A stretch of 39,703 bases of DNA from Micromonospora sp. 15K316. Lineage in GTDB: Bacteria > Actinomycetota > Actinomycetes > Mycobacteriales > Micromonosporaceae. The stretch lies in the NCBI RefSeq assembly GCF_004348525.1, contig NZ_SMKG01000034.1:1-39703 (forward strand), read 5' to 3'. A program made the position numbers and the translations under genes. Under the pieces are notes generated by a model. That model was not told where the DNA came from. It worked only from the letters and a program-made list of their open reading frames with translations, and searched no databases. This document shows, in pieces, positions 30,662-38,112 of this stretch (position 1 is its first letter; every line of letters begins with the position of its first letter).

Positions 30662-33031
30662 TCAACGCCAGCGCAGCGGGCCGGGGTGGATGGACCAGAG
30701 CAGCCGCCGCCAGCGGGAACGGCCGGCCCGCAGACCATCCACGTAGGCCTGCGCGACGCCGGCGGCGTGGTTCGCCTGCTCCCCGGTGGCGGTGCCGGGA
30801 GCGAAGCCGACCCGGTTGAGCAGGTCGGCCAGCTCGTCGATGCCGGCCAAATCCTGTCGGCCGGGGTCGCCCGGCGCCGGACCGGGAACGGCGCGGCGGG
30901 CCCGCTCGGCGACCTCGGTGGCGGACAGGTCGGCGCCGACCGGATGGCCGGCCAGCCGCAGCGCGTCCGTGACCTCCCGCCAGGCGCCGGCGATGCGCTC
31001 GCCGGGGTCGCCCCGTCGCAGCCGCCCGCGGCTGAGCGCCCGGCGCATCGCCAGCAGGGTGAGCAGCACCGCCCCGACGATCAGCAGCAGGCCCCCGGTC
31101 CCGCCGCCCACCAGTACCGCTGGCGGTACGCCCCGGCGGTCCGCGGAACCGCCCGGCGCCGCCGCCGGCTCCGGTGACACGGTGGGCTCCACGGACGGCT
31201 GCGGCGCCTCGGACGGTGGCGGATCCTCCGGCACCGGACGGAAGTCCTCCTCCACCGGCCGGGGCTCCTCGTCCGGGCGGGGCAGCGGATTGAACGGCAC
31301 CCAGCCGACCTGGTCGAAGAGCACCTCCGGCCAGGCGTAGGCGTCGCCGGCCCGCACCGGCCCGTCCCCGGGCGAGGCGAAGCCGACCACAACCCGGGTC
31401 GGCAGGCCGGTGAGCCGGCCGAGCACCGCGAACGCGGCGGCGAACTGCTCCGACGTGCCGCGCTGCCCCCCGCCGTTACGGGGTCCGAAGAGGAAGAACG
31501 CCAGATTCGGGTACGCGTGCCCGCTCGGCGCGTCCGCGACCAGCCGGTAGTGCTCGGCGAGGAACTCCTCGACCGCCGTCGCCCGGGCGTACGGTGCGCC
31601 GTTCTCCTCGGCGAGCTGGGTGGCGAGGCGACGCAGCGGCTCGGGTGCCCCGTCAGGTACCCGCAGCACCCGGGCCACCGAGTCGCCGGCCGGTACGTCC
31701 GCGATGGAGAGCAGGTTCTCGTCCGGGCGTTCCCGCTCCGAGGTGACCGTGTACCGCAGCCCGGGGACCAGCCCCTCCGGCCGGATCAGCGTGCCGGTCA
31801 GCGGGTCGTACGCCACCCGCGCGCCGCTGACCTCGCGCGGCGTGGCGACCGCCGGCAGCAGCCGCCCGCTCAGCTCACTGACGGTGATCTCCTGCCGGAC
31901 GGTCTCCACCGTGCTGCCGGCCGCCGGGGTGACCGCCGGCAGGATCCGGCCCGCGCTGCGGTACGTCGCGCCGACCCGCCAGGTGACCCCGTCGTAGTCG
32001 CTGAGCACCGCCAGCCGGATCCGGGCCCGCTCGCCGCCCGACGGGTCGGCCGGACCCGGCGACGTGCCGGGCGACGCGGCCGCGCCGGAGGCCGGCCGAT
32101 CGGTGCGTACCCGCAGCAACTCCTGCTCCGGGCGCAACGCCCAGCCGGAGATCCGCACCAGCGGATTCTCGTCCAACGTCTCCACCGTCGGCGGCTCGAC
32201 GTACCGGCGGGGGTCCACCGGCCGGCCGCCGACCTGCGCGACGACCGTCGGACCGAGCGCCGCGACCAGGCTGACCACCACGACCAGCCCGAACGTCGTG
32301 CCGGCCGCGAGGCGTAGCCGCACGGCGGCCCGCAGCGCCGGCACCGGCCCGGGGATCGGGCCGGCGGTGTCCGAGCGCGGTCGGGCGGAGCCGGCCAGAC
32401 CGAGGGCCGCGACCGCCACGAAGACGACGGTGGGCCACCACGCCGGTGCGGCGTTCGGACCCACCACGTAAAGCGCGCCCGCGTACAGGAGCACGGCGGG
32501 CAGGTAGCCGGCGAGCACCCGGCCGGCCCGCAGCGCCACCTCCGTGCCGGCCAGCCCGGCCAGCCAGGTGGCCACCAGCGGCACGAGCAGCGTGTCCGGT
32601 GTGGGCTCGACGGGGATCATCGCGGTGAGCAGGCGGGGGATGCCGTTGCGGGCGGCGTCCACGGTCACCTCGGACAGACTGCCCGGCAGGTCGGCGCGGG
32701 CCGCGGCCAGCCGCATCGACCAGCCGGTCCAGGCCGCCATCGCCAGCACCGACAGCGGCGCGACCAGCCAGGACGGCAGCCGTCGGGCGGCCACGCCGAC
32801 GAGTACCGAACCGGCCGCGGCGCCGGCGACGAGCTGGGGCAGCAGCGGGCCCGCGTACACCCGGCCGAGCACCACCCCCGCCAGCGCGGTCATGACGACC
32901 AGCGCGAGCGGCACCGGCACCGCCCGCAGCACCGCCGCGAACCGCCGCCGCCCACCGGGTTCGCCGGCCGGCCCGCCCCCGGTCGGCGGGCGTTCCACGT
33001 CGCCCACCGGCCCGGCGTCGCGGATGGTCAC
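30662..33031 (-). CDS. TgpA/DUF3488-type membrane transglutaminase-like protein with degenerate triad
   Basis: A 789-residue envelope protein. About six to seven N-terminal helices (about 31-230), a large outer domain with a transglutaminase-like core (about 430-590), a Pro/Glu-rich linker, one helix near 660-682 and a cytoplasmic C-terminal domain of the DUF4129 type (WREVTDALRLAGHP). In active enzymes the core carries Cys, His and Asp; here the positions read GTSEQF (Ser527), DAYAW (Tyr565) and PFNP (Asn581), so transamidation or cysteine-protease activity is unlikely. GTG 33031 overlaps the DUF58 stop (GTGA). Last gene of the FN3-moxR-DUF58-tgpA operon. Confidence 0.85.
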   Translation of the reverse strand: MTIRDAGPVGDVERPPTGGGPAGEPGGRRRFAAVLRAVPVPLALVVMTALAGVVLGRVYAGPLLPQLVAGAAAGSVLVGVAARRLPSWLVAPLSVLAMAAWTGWSMRLAAARADLPGSLSEVTVDAARNGIPRLLTAMIPVEPTPDTLLVPLVATWLAGLAGTEVALRAGRVLAGYLPAVLLYAGALYVVGPNAAPAWWPTVVFVAVAALGLAGSARPRSDTAGPIPGPVPALRAAVRLRLAAGTTFGLVVVVSLVAALGPTVVAQVGGRPVDPRRYVEPPTVETLDENPLVRISGWALRPEQELLRVRTDRPASGAAASPGTSPGPADPSGGERARIRLAVLSDYDGVTWRVGATYRSAGRILPAVTPAAGSTVETVRQEITVSELSGRLLPAVATPREVSGARVAYDPLTGTLIRPEGLVPGLRYTVTSERERPDENLLSIADVPAGDSVARVLRVPDGAPEPLRRLATQLAEENGAPYARATAVEEFLAEHYRLVADAPSGHAYPNLAFFLFGPRNGGGQRGTSEQFAAAFAVLGRLTGLPTRVVVGFASPGDGPVRAGDAYAWPEVLFDQVGWVPFNPLPRPDEEPRPVEEDFRPVPEDPPPSEAPQPSVEPTVSPEPAAAPGGSADRRGVPPAVLVGGGTGGLLLIVGAVLLTLLAMRRALSRGRLRRGDPGERIAGAWREVTDALRLAGHPVGADLSATEVAERARRAVPGPAPGDPGRQDLAGIDELADLLNRVGFAPGTATGEQANHAAGVAQAYVDGLRAGRSRWRRLLWSIHPGPLRWR

Positions 33032-34311
33032 CACCGGCTGATCCCGTCCCACTCGGCGGCGAAGCCCGCCCCGTCGGCCGCGTCGATCACCACCAGCGCG
33101 GCCGCGCCCGGTGGCGTGGGCTCGGCCGCGCCGAGGACACCGACCACCACCGACGGGTACGCGCCGCGCAACGCCCCGACGTGCCCGAGGTCGCCGCGGC
33201 CGCCCGGCCCGGTGAGGAAGACGAGCGTGTCGCCGAGCCGGTCGGACCGCAGCCGGGTCGTGGTGGCCCGCAGCGCGTCGTCCTCGGCGACGAGTTCGGC
33301 CGCGGCCAGCCGGTCCAGCGGGCCGCCGGGGGAGTCCTCGCCGGAGGGGCTGGCGTCGCCGTCCCCGGCCGGTCGCCGCCTCGCGCGGCGGCGCACCCAT
33401 CCGCGTACGCCGCCGCGCGCCACCGCGTCGCCGTTCTCCGCCGCCGGCACGGCGCTGCCCGCCCGCTCCGTCACCAGCAGCAGGAGCACCGGCAGGTCCG
33501 CCCGGTGCGCGGCGGTGACGATCGACGCCGCCGCCTCGCAGCACGCCTCGAACGACGACGCCGACGCGCCACTGCGGTCCGGGTGGGCGGCGGCCCGGTT
33601 GTCCAGCAGCACCACGAAGCGCGGCAGGCTCGTGTCCACGTTCTCCCGCACCATCAGCTGGCCCACCCGGGCGCTGGTGCGCCAGTGCACCCGGCACAGC
33701 TCGTCGCCGATCACGTACTCCCGCAGCGAGTCGAACGTGATCGACCCGTGCGGCACCGCGTCGACGTGGCCGTCGAGGCTGCGGCCCGCACCCGTCGGCA
33801 CCGCGTCGAGCGGGTGCACGCGCGGGTACACCCAGACCGGCACGGTGCCGCCGTACGGGCGGGCCGACACGACCAGCCCCAGCGGGTCCCGGCGGGCCAC
33901 CTGCAGCGGCCCCACCCGGACCACGCCCCGGCGCACCGTCGGCACGTCGTAGCGGGCGGTGGTGTCGCGGCCCGGCCGCAGCCGCAGCAGCGGAACCGGC
34001 ACGGGGCGGTCGCCGCAGCGGTCCTCGGCGAGGAGGTTCACCGGCCGCAGCCGTCCCGTGTTGCGCACGGTCAGCTCCATGGCGGCCGGCTCGCCGCGCC
34101 CCACCCGGTCCGGGTCGGCGCTGCGGGTGACGGTCAGCCGGGGCCGCCACGCCGCGACCGTTACCGCGTAGCCGACGGCGGCGCCGGCCGCCGCGCCGAG
34201 CAGCGTCAACTCGGGGTACGCGAACCGGACGCCGGCGGCGAGCAGCACGACGGCGGCGGTGAGCAGCCCGGAACCCCGCGCGGTGAGTGCGATGCCGGTA
34301 CGGCCGGTCAC
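33028..34311 (-). CDS. DUF58 domain membrane-associated protein
   Basis: A 427-residue protein. Two N-terminal hydrophobic helices (about 12-55) precede a beta-rich region (VGRGEPAAMELTVRNTGRLRPV) and the DUF58 signature SLREYVIGDELCRVHWRTSARVG is centred near residue 205. A von Willebrand A-like fold follows (FVVLLDNR... VLLLLVTERA) and includes an insert rich in Arg/Gly/Ser/Pro. DUF58 proteins work with MoxR ATPases, probably in assembly or remodelling of envelope proteins. Overlaps of 4 bases on both sides link it to moxR and the transglutaminase-like gene. Confidence 0.88.
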   Translation of the reverse strand: MTGRTGIALTARGSGLLTAAVVLLAAGVRFAYPELTLLGAAAGAAVGYAVTVAAWRPRLTVTRSADPDRVGRGEPAAMELTVRNTGRLRPVNLLAEDRCGDRPVPVPLLRLRPGRDTTARYDVPTVRRGVVRVGPLQVARRDPLGLVVSARPYGGTVPVWVYPRVHPLDAVPTGAGRSLDGHVDAVPHGSITFDSLREYVIGDELCRVHWRTSARVGQLMVRENVDTSLPRFVVLLDNRAAAHPDRSGASASSFEACCEAAASIVTAAHRADLPVLLLLVTERAGSAVPAAENGDAVARGGVRGWVRRRARRRPAGDGDASPSGEDSPGGPLDRLAAAELVAEDDALRATTTRLRSDRLGDTLVFLTGPGGRGDLGHVGALRGAYPSVVVGVLGAAEPTPPGAAALVVIDAADGAGFAAEWDGISRW

Positions 34312-35303
34312 CTCTGCACCGGGGCCGGCTGGCCCGAGGGGAGCGGCACCGGCACCGAGGCGACCGCCTGACGCAGCACCTCGGCGGCGGTCACCCCCCG
34401 CACCTGCGCCTCCGGCGTCAGCAGCAGCCGGTGCGCGAAGACCGGCTCGACAAGCGTCTTAAGGTCCTCCGGCATGATCCAGCCCCGGCCGTCGATGAGC
34501 GCGTACGCGCACGCCGCGCGGGTCAGCGCGATCACCCCCCGGGGACTGACGCCGACCCGTACCTGCGGGTGCGTTCGGGTGGCCGCGGCGAGGCGCACCG
34601 CGTACCCGTAGAGCGGCTCGGCGATGTGCACCCGGCGGGCCATCCGGACCATCTCCCCGACGGTCTCCGTGTCGGTGATCGCGGCGAGTGCCTCCGGGGA
34701 GCGGACGGTGGCGCCGCGCAGCACCTCCACCTCGACCGCCTCGTCGGGGTAGCCGACGGAGAGCTTCACCAGGAACCGGTCGAGTTGGGCCTCCGGAAGC
34801 CGGTAGGTGCCGTCCATCTCCACCGGGTTCTGCGTCGCCACCACCAGGAACGGCTGCGGCACCGGATGCCGGACACCGTCCACGGTGACGGTGCGCTCCT
34901 CCATGACCTCCAGCAGCGCCGACTGGGTCTTCGGGGACGCGCGGTTGATCTCGTCGGCGATGACGATGTTGGCGAAGACCGGGCCGGGGTGGAACTCGAA
35001 GTCCCGGGTCGCCTGGTTGAAGATGGTCACCCCGGAGACGTCCGAGGGGAGCAGGTCGGGGGTGAACTGGATGCGCCGCCACTGGCCCTGCACCGTCGCG
35101 GCGACCGCCCGGGCGAGCGTGGTCTTGCCGACGCCGGGCACGTCCTCGAGGAGCACGTGCCCCTGGGCGAAGAGCGCGGTGAGCGCCAGCCGGACCACCT
35201 GCGGCTTGCCCAGCACGACCGCGTTGACGTTCTCCGCGAGCCGCGCGGCGAGGGCGGCGAAGCCCTGCACCTCCGTCTGGCTGAGCGGTTCGGGGGTGTT
35301 CAC
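34308..35303 (-). CDS. moxR: MoxR-family AAA+ ATPase
   Basis: A 331-residue AAA+ protein. The Walker A is PGVGKTTLARAVA (Lys60), Walker B IVIADEINRASPKTQSALLE (about 117-136), sensor-1 VVATQNPVEMDGTYRLPEAQLDRF, and the lid domain ends in LLTPEAQVRGVTAAEVL. MoxR ATPases act as chaperones with DUF58 or VWA partners. GTG 35303 has AAGGAG upstream and lies 27 nt after the stop of the FN3 protein gene; it overlaps the DUF58 gene by 4 bases, so the four genes form one transcription unit. Confidence 0.93.
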   Translation of the reverse strand: MNTPEPLSQTEVQGFAALAARLAENVNAVVLGKPQVVRLALTALFAQGHVLLEDVPGVGKTTLARAVAATVQGQWRRIQFTPDLLPSDVSGVTIFNQATRDFEFHPGPVFANIVIADEINRASPKTQSALLEVMEERTVTVDGVRHPVPQPFLVVATQNPVEMDGTYRLPEAQLDRFLVKLSVGYPDEAVEVEVLRGATVRSPEALAAITDTETVGEMVRMARRVHIAEPLYGYAVRLAAATRTHPQVRVGVSPRGVIALTRAACAYALIDGRGWIMPEDLKTLVEPVFAHRLLLTPEAQVRGVTAAEVLRQAVASVPVPLPSGQPAPVQR

Positions 35304-35330
35304 GTGCGTGGCGCTCCTTGCCTGGGCGGG

Positions 35331-37961
35331 TCAGCAGGTGGGCAGGACGTTGATGGTGTCGCCGCCCTCCAGGTTCAGCCAGGCCCAGGGAATGTAGTTC
35401 TTCCCCTTGTACGCGACCTGCACCCACCAGGTGCTGCGCTTCTCCCGGTTGTAGATGTAGGCGTACACCTCTTCGCCCGGCTTCTTGCAGTACGCCCTCA
35501 GGCGGGTGCCGGGCTTCGCCCAGCCGACCTGCCGGTCGTTGTCCTGCCGGGTCACCGCGAAGATCTCGTTGCCGTTGCGCCCGTCCACGTCCTTGTCGCA
35601 GTACGTGGCCTCCTCGCCGGAGTCGCCGTTGTTGCAGGTGGCCACGCCGTACAGGGCGTCGGTGGCCTGGGCGCGGGTGGTCGTGCCCCGGCCGGCGGCG
35701 TTGCTCGCGGTCACCGTGAACGTGTAGTTCGTTCCCGGGGCCAGGCCGCTCATCGTGAGGGTGGAGCAGCCGCCGGCCTTCGCGGGCTTCCCGGGCGTGC
35801 TCAGCGTGCAGGTCGCCTTCCCGCCGCCGGCGTCCACGGTGAACGTCACAGTGGCCGAGGTGGTGGTCGCCGACGAGCCGGTCACGGTGACTCGCGGCTC
35901 GGCGACCGTACGGGCGGTCGCCGTGCTCTCCGGCCCGGGCCCGGCCTCGTTGACCGCCTTCACCCGCACGGTGACGTCACGTCCGTTGCCCAGCCCGTCG
36001 ACCGTGGCCCGGGTGTCGGTCACCTCGGTGCTGCGCCCACCCACGTCCACCAGGTACTTCGTCACCGGCCGGCCGTTCGCCTCGGCCGGCGCCCACTGCA
36101 CCGACACCGTGCCCGGCCGGTCCGGCACCGTGCGCGCCCGCAGGTCGGTGGGGCGTCCCGGCGCGGCGTACGGCACCACCGTGCCGCTCACCGGGGAGGT
36201 TGTCGAGGCGACCCCGCGGTCGTTGACCGACACCACGGTGAAGGCGTACTGCCGGCCGTACTCCAGCTCACCCGCGGGCACCACGAGCTCGGTCTTCGTG
36301 GACTCCCCGGCGGGGGCGTTGGCGCCCGCCGAGGAGGCGGTCACCGCGTACCTGGCGATCCGGTTGCCCTGCCCGTTCGCGGCCGGCCAGCGGACCACGA
36401 CGGTGCCGTCCGGTCGCGCCTGCGCGGTGACCCGGGCCGGCGGATCGGGCACGGCGGCCGTCGGCGTGACCCGGTTGCTGCTTCGCGGCGGGCCCGCGCC
36501 CTTGGCGTTGACCGCGTGCACCGAGAAGCGGTACGTCTCTCCGTTCGTCAGGCCCTTGACCTCCACGGCCCGCTGGTTGGCGCCCACCTCGTGGCGCTGC
36601 CCGGCGCCCTCCACCACGTACCGGATGATCTCGGCGCCGTTGGCGGGCGCCGGCCGCCAGCTCACCCGGGCCTGCGCGTTCCCGGCGGTGGCGGTCACGC
36701 TGCGCGGTGGACCCGGCTTGCCGACCTTCGGCTTCTTCGGCGGAGGCGGCGGCGGGGGAGCCGGCGGCGGGTCACCACCGAGCACGTCGTTGGCGTACTT
36801 GTCGACCTCACGGACCTGGTGCTTGTCGTCCACCACCTGCGCCGTCGCCGAGTCGGGCGCGTTGATGAACAGGTAGTTCTCCCGCACCTCCAGCTCCAAC
36901 GGTCCCGGCGTCCGGCCGCGGATGGTGTCGACCAGCCTGCCCTGCGCGTCGAAGGTGTAGATGAGCCCGGTCGCCTCATCGGCGCAGTAGAAGCGGTCCG
37001 CCCAGGCGACCGCGGGGCGGAGCCGGTCGCCGCTGCCCGGCACGGTGAACGCGCTCACCTCGCCACCGCCCTCGGCCACCACGTGCACCCGCCGCTGCCC
37101 CGGCACCGTGACCGGCACCATCGGCCCACTGGTACGCGCCGGAAGCGCACCCGGCGCGGTCGTCGTGAGCGGTGTCGGCCGGACCGTGCCGCCGTGCACC
37201 GTGACCAGCGCCCCCGCGGTGCGGTCGAGCACCGCCACACCGTCGTCCAGGGTGGAGACCACCAGCTCGTGCGCGGGATCGGCCACGTCGTACGTCTCGA
37301 CCCGCTCGGGGCGCAGCCCGGCCCCGGCGGCGGCCGACGTCGGAGTGTCCGGCAGGTCGGCGGGGGTGATCGCCGAGACGGTGCCCTCGCTCGGCACCGC
37401 GATCCAGAGCCGACCCGCACCGTCGAACGCACCGCCGGTGATGCCCGGGGGATAGCGGACCGGCTCGCCGACCGGCGCGAGGGAACGCGGATCCAGCTGC
37501 CGCACGACACCCTGGACGGCGTCGACCACGAAGGCCGCGTCCTCGTGCAACGCGACGTTGACCCCCAAGCCGGGGGTGGTCCGGGTGGTCGCGGTGATCT
37601 GGAGGGTGGCCAGGTCCAGCGAGCTGACCTGCCCGGTGCTCAGGTCGCGCAGGATGAGCAACCGGTCGGTCTGCGTGACCTCCATCGGATGCCGCTGCGT
37701 GCCCGGCACCTCGGTGCGGGTGTCGACGCGCGCGGTGACCCCGTTGACCCGGGCCAACTCGCTGCGCCCCGCACTCCACAACCAGGAACTCGCGTCGTAG
37801 CTGGTGACCGCGTTGTCGGCCGCGCCCAACCCGTGCACGGTGAGCCCCATCGCGGCGAGCAACGCGACCACCGTCGCGATGGTGACCAGTCCGCCCCGCG
37901 GCCGGAACCGGCGCCGGGGGATGCCGGACCCGGTGTTCACCGCGTCGTCGATGGTGGCCAC
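35331..37961 (-). CDS. Membrane-anchored propeller/FN3 protein with Cys-containing C-terminal domain
   Basis: An 876-residue envelope protein. A cytoplasmic Arg-rich end and one helix (about 24-46) precede a propeller-like beta region (about 48-375, repeats such as LLILRDLSTGQVSSLDL and FVVDAVQGVVRQLDP), a Pro-rich linker (about 393-413), four fibronectin type III domains (about 415-770) and a C-terminal SH3-like domain (about 775-876) with four to six Cys and several Trp, ending in VLPTC. It probably reaches across the wall to bind polymer or partner proteins. GTG 37961 has GGAAGG 9 nt upstream. First gene of the moxR operon. Confidence 0.85.
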   Translation of the reverse strand: MATIDDAVNTGSGIPRRRFRPRGGLVTIATVVALLAAMGLTVHGLGAADNAVTSYDASSWLWSAGRSELARVNGVTARVDTRTEVPGTQRHPMEVTQTDRLLILRDLSTGQVSSLDLATLQITATTRTTPGLGVNVALHEDAAFVVDAVQGVVRQLDPRSLAPVGEPVRYPPGITGGAFDGAGRLWIAVPSEGTVSAITPADLPDTPTSAAAGAGLRPERVETYDVADPAHELVVSTLDDGVAVLDRTAGALVTVHGGTVRPTPLTTTAPGALPARTSGPMVPVTVPGQRRVHVVAEGGGEVSAFTVPGSGDRLRPAVAWADRFYCADEATGLIYTFDAQGRLVDTIRGRTPGPLELEVRENYLFINAPDSATAQVVDDKHQVREVDKYANDVLGGDPPPAPPPPPPPKKPKVGKPGPPRSVTATAGNAQARVSWRPAPANGAEIIRYVVEGAGQRHEVGANQRAVEVKGLTNGETYRFSVHAVNAKGAGPPRSSNRVTPTAAVPDPPARVTAQARPDGTVVVRWPAANGQGNRIARYAVTASSAGANAPAGESTKTELVVPAGELEYGRQYAFTVVSVNDRGVASTTSPVSGTVVPYAAPGRPTDLRARTVPDRPGTVSVQWAPAEANGRPVTKYLVDVGGRSTEVTDTRATVDGLGNGRDVTVRVKAVNEAGPGPESTATARTVAEPRVTVTGSSATTTSATVTFTVDAGGGKATCTLSTPGKPAKAGGCSTLTMSGLAPGTNYTFTVTASNAAGRGTTTRAQATDALYGVATCNNGDSGEEATYCDKDVDGRNGNEIFAVTRQDNDRQVGWAKPGTRLRAYCKKPGEEVYAYIYNREKRSTWWVQVAYKGKNYIPWAWLNLEGGDTINVLPTC

Positions 37962-38032
37962 TACCGGCTGCCTTCCGCGTCGTCGTGCCAGGTGACGGCC
38001 GCCGTCGGCGACCCCGGCCCTGAGCCGCTGCC

Positions 38033-38038
38033 ATCATA
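38033..38038 (-). promoter_or_regulatory. Candidate -10 element for the FN3-moxR operon
   Basis: TATGAT on the minus strand matches the -10 consensus in five of six bases, about 70 nt before GTG 37961. No good -35 is visible. It lies in the 151-bp gap after the proline-rich protein gene and suggests the operon has its own promoter. Confidence 0.4.
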
Positions 38039-38112
38039 TGGGCCAGGTCACAGCCGGGGGAACCCGCAGCGTCTCCCTGTGGACACCGAGCGTGTACGGA
38101 AGGATTCTCAGG

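Noticed and set aside
33032..34150. Upstream extension of the transglutaminase-like gene
   Set aside because: The extension covers the DUF58 gene in a second frame; the GTGA overlap at 33031 is the natural start.
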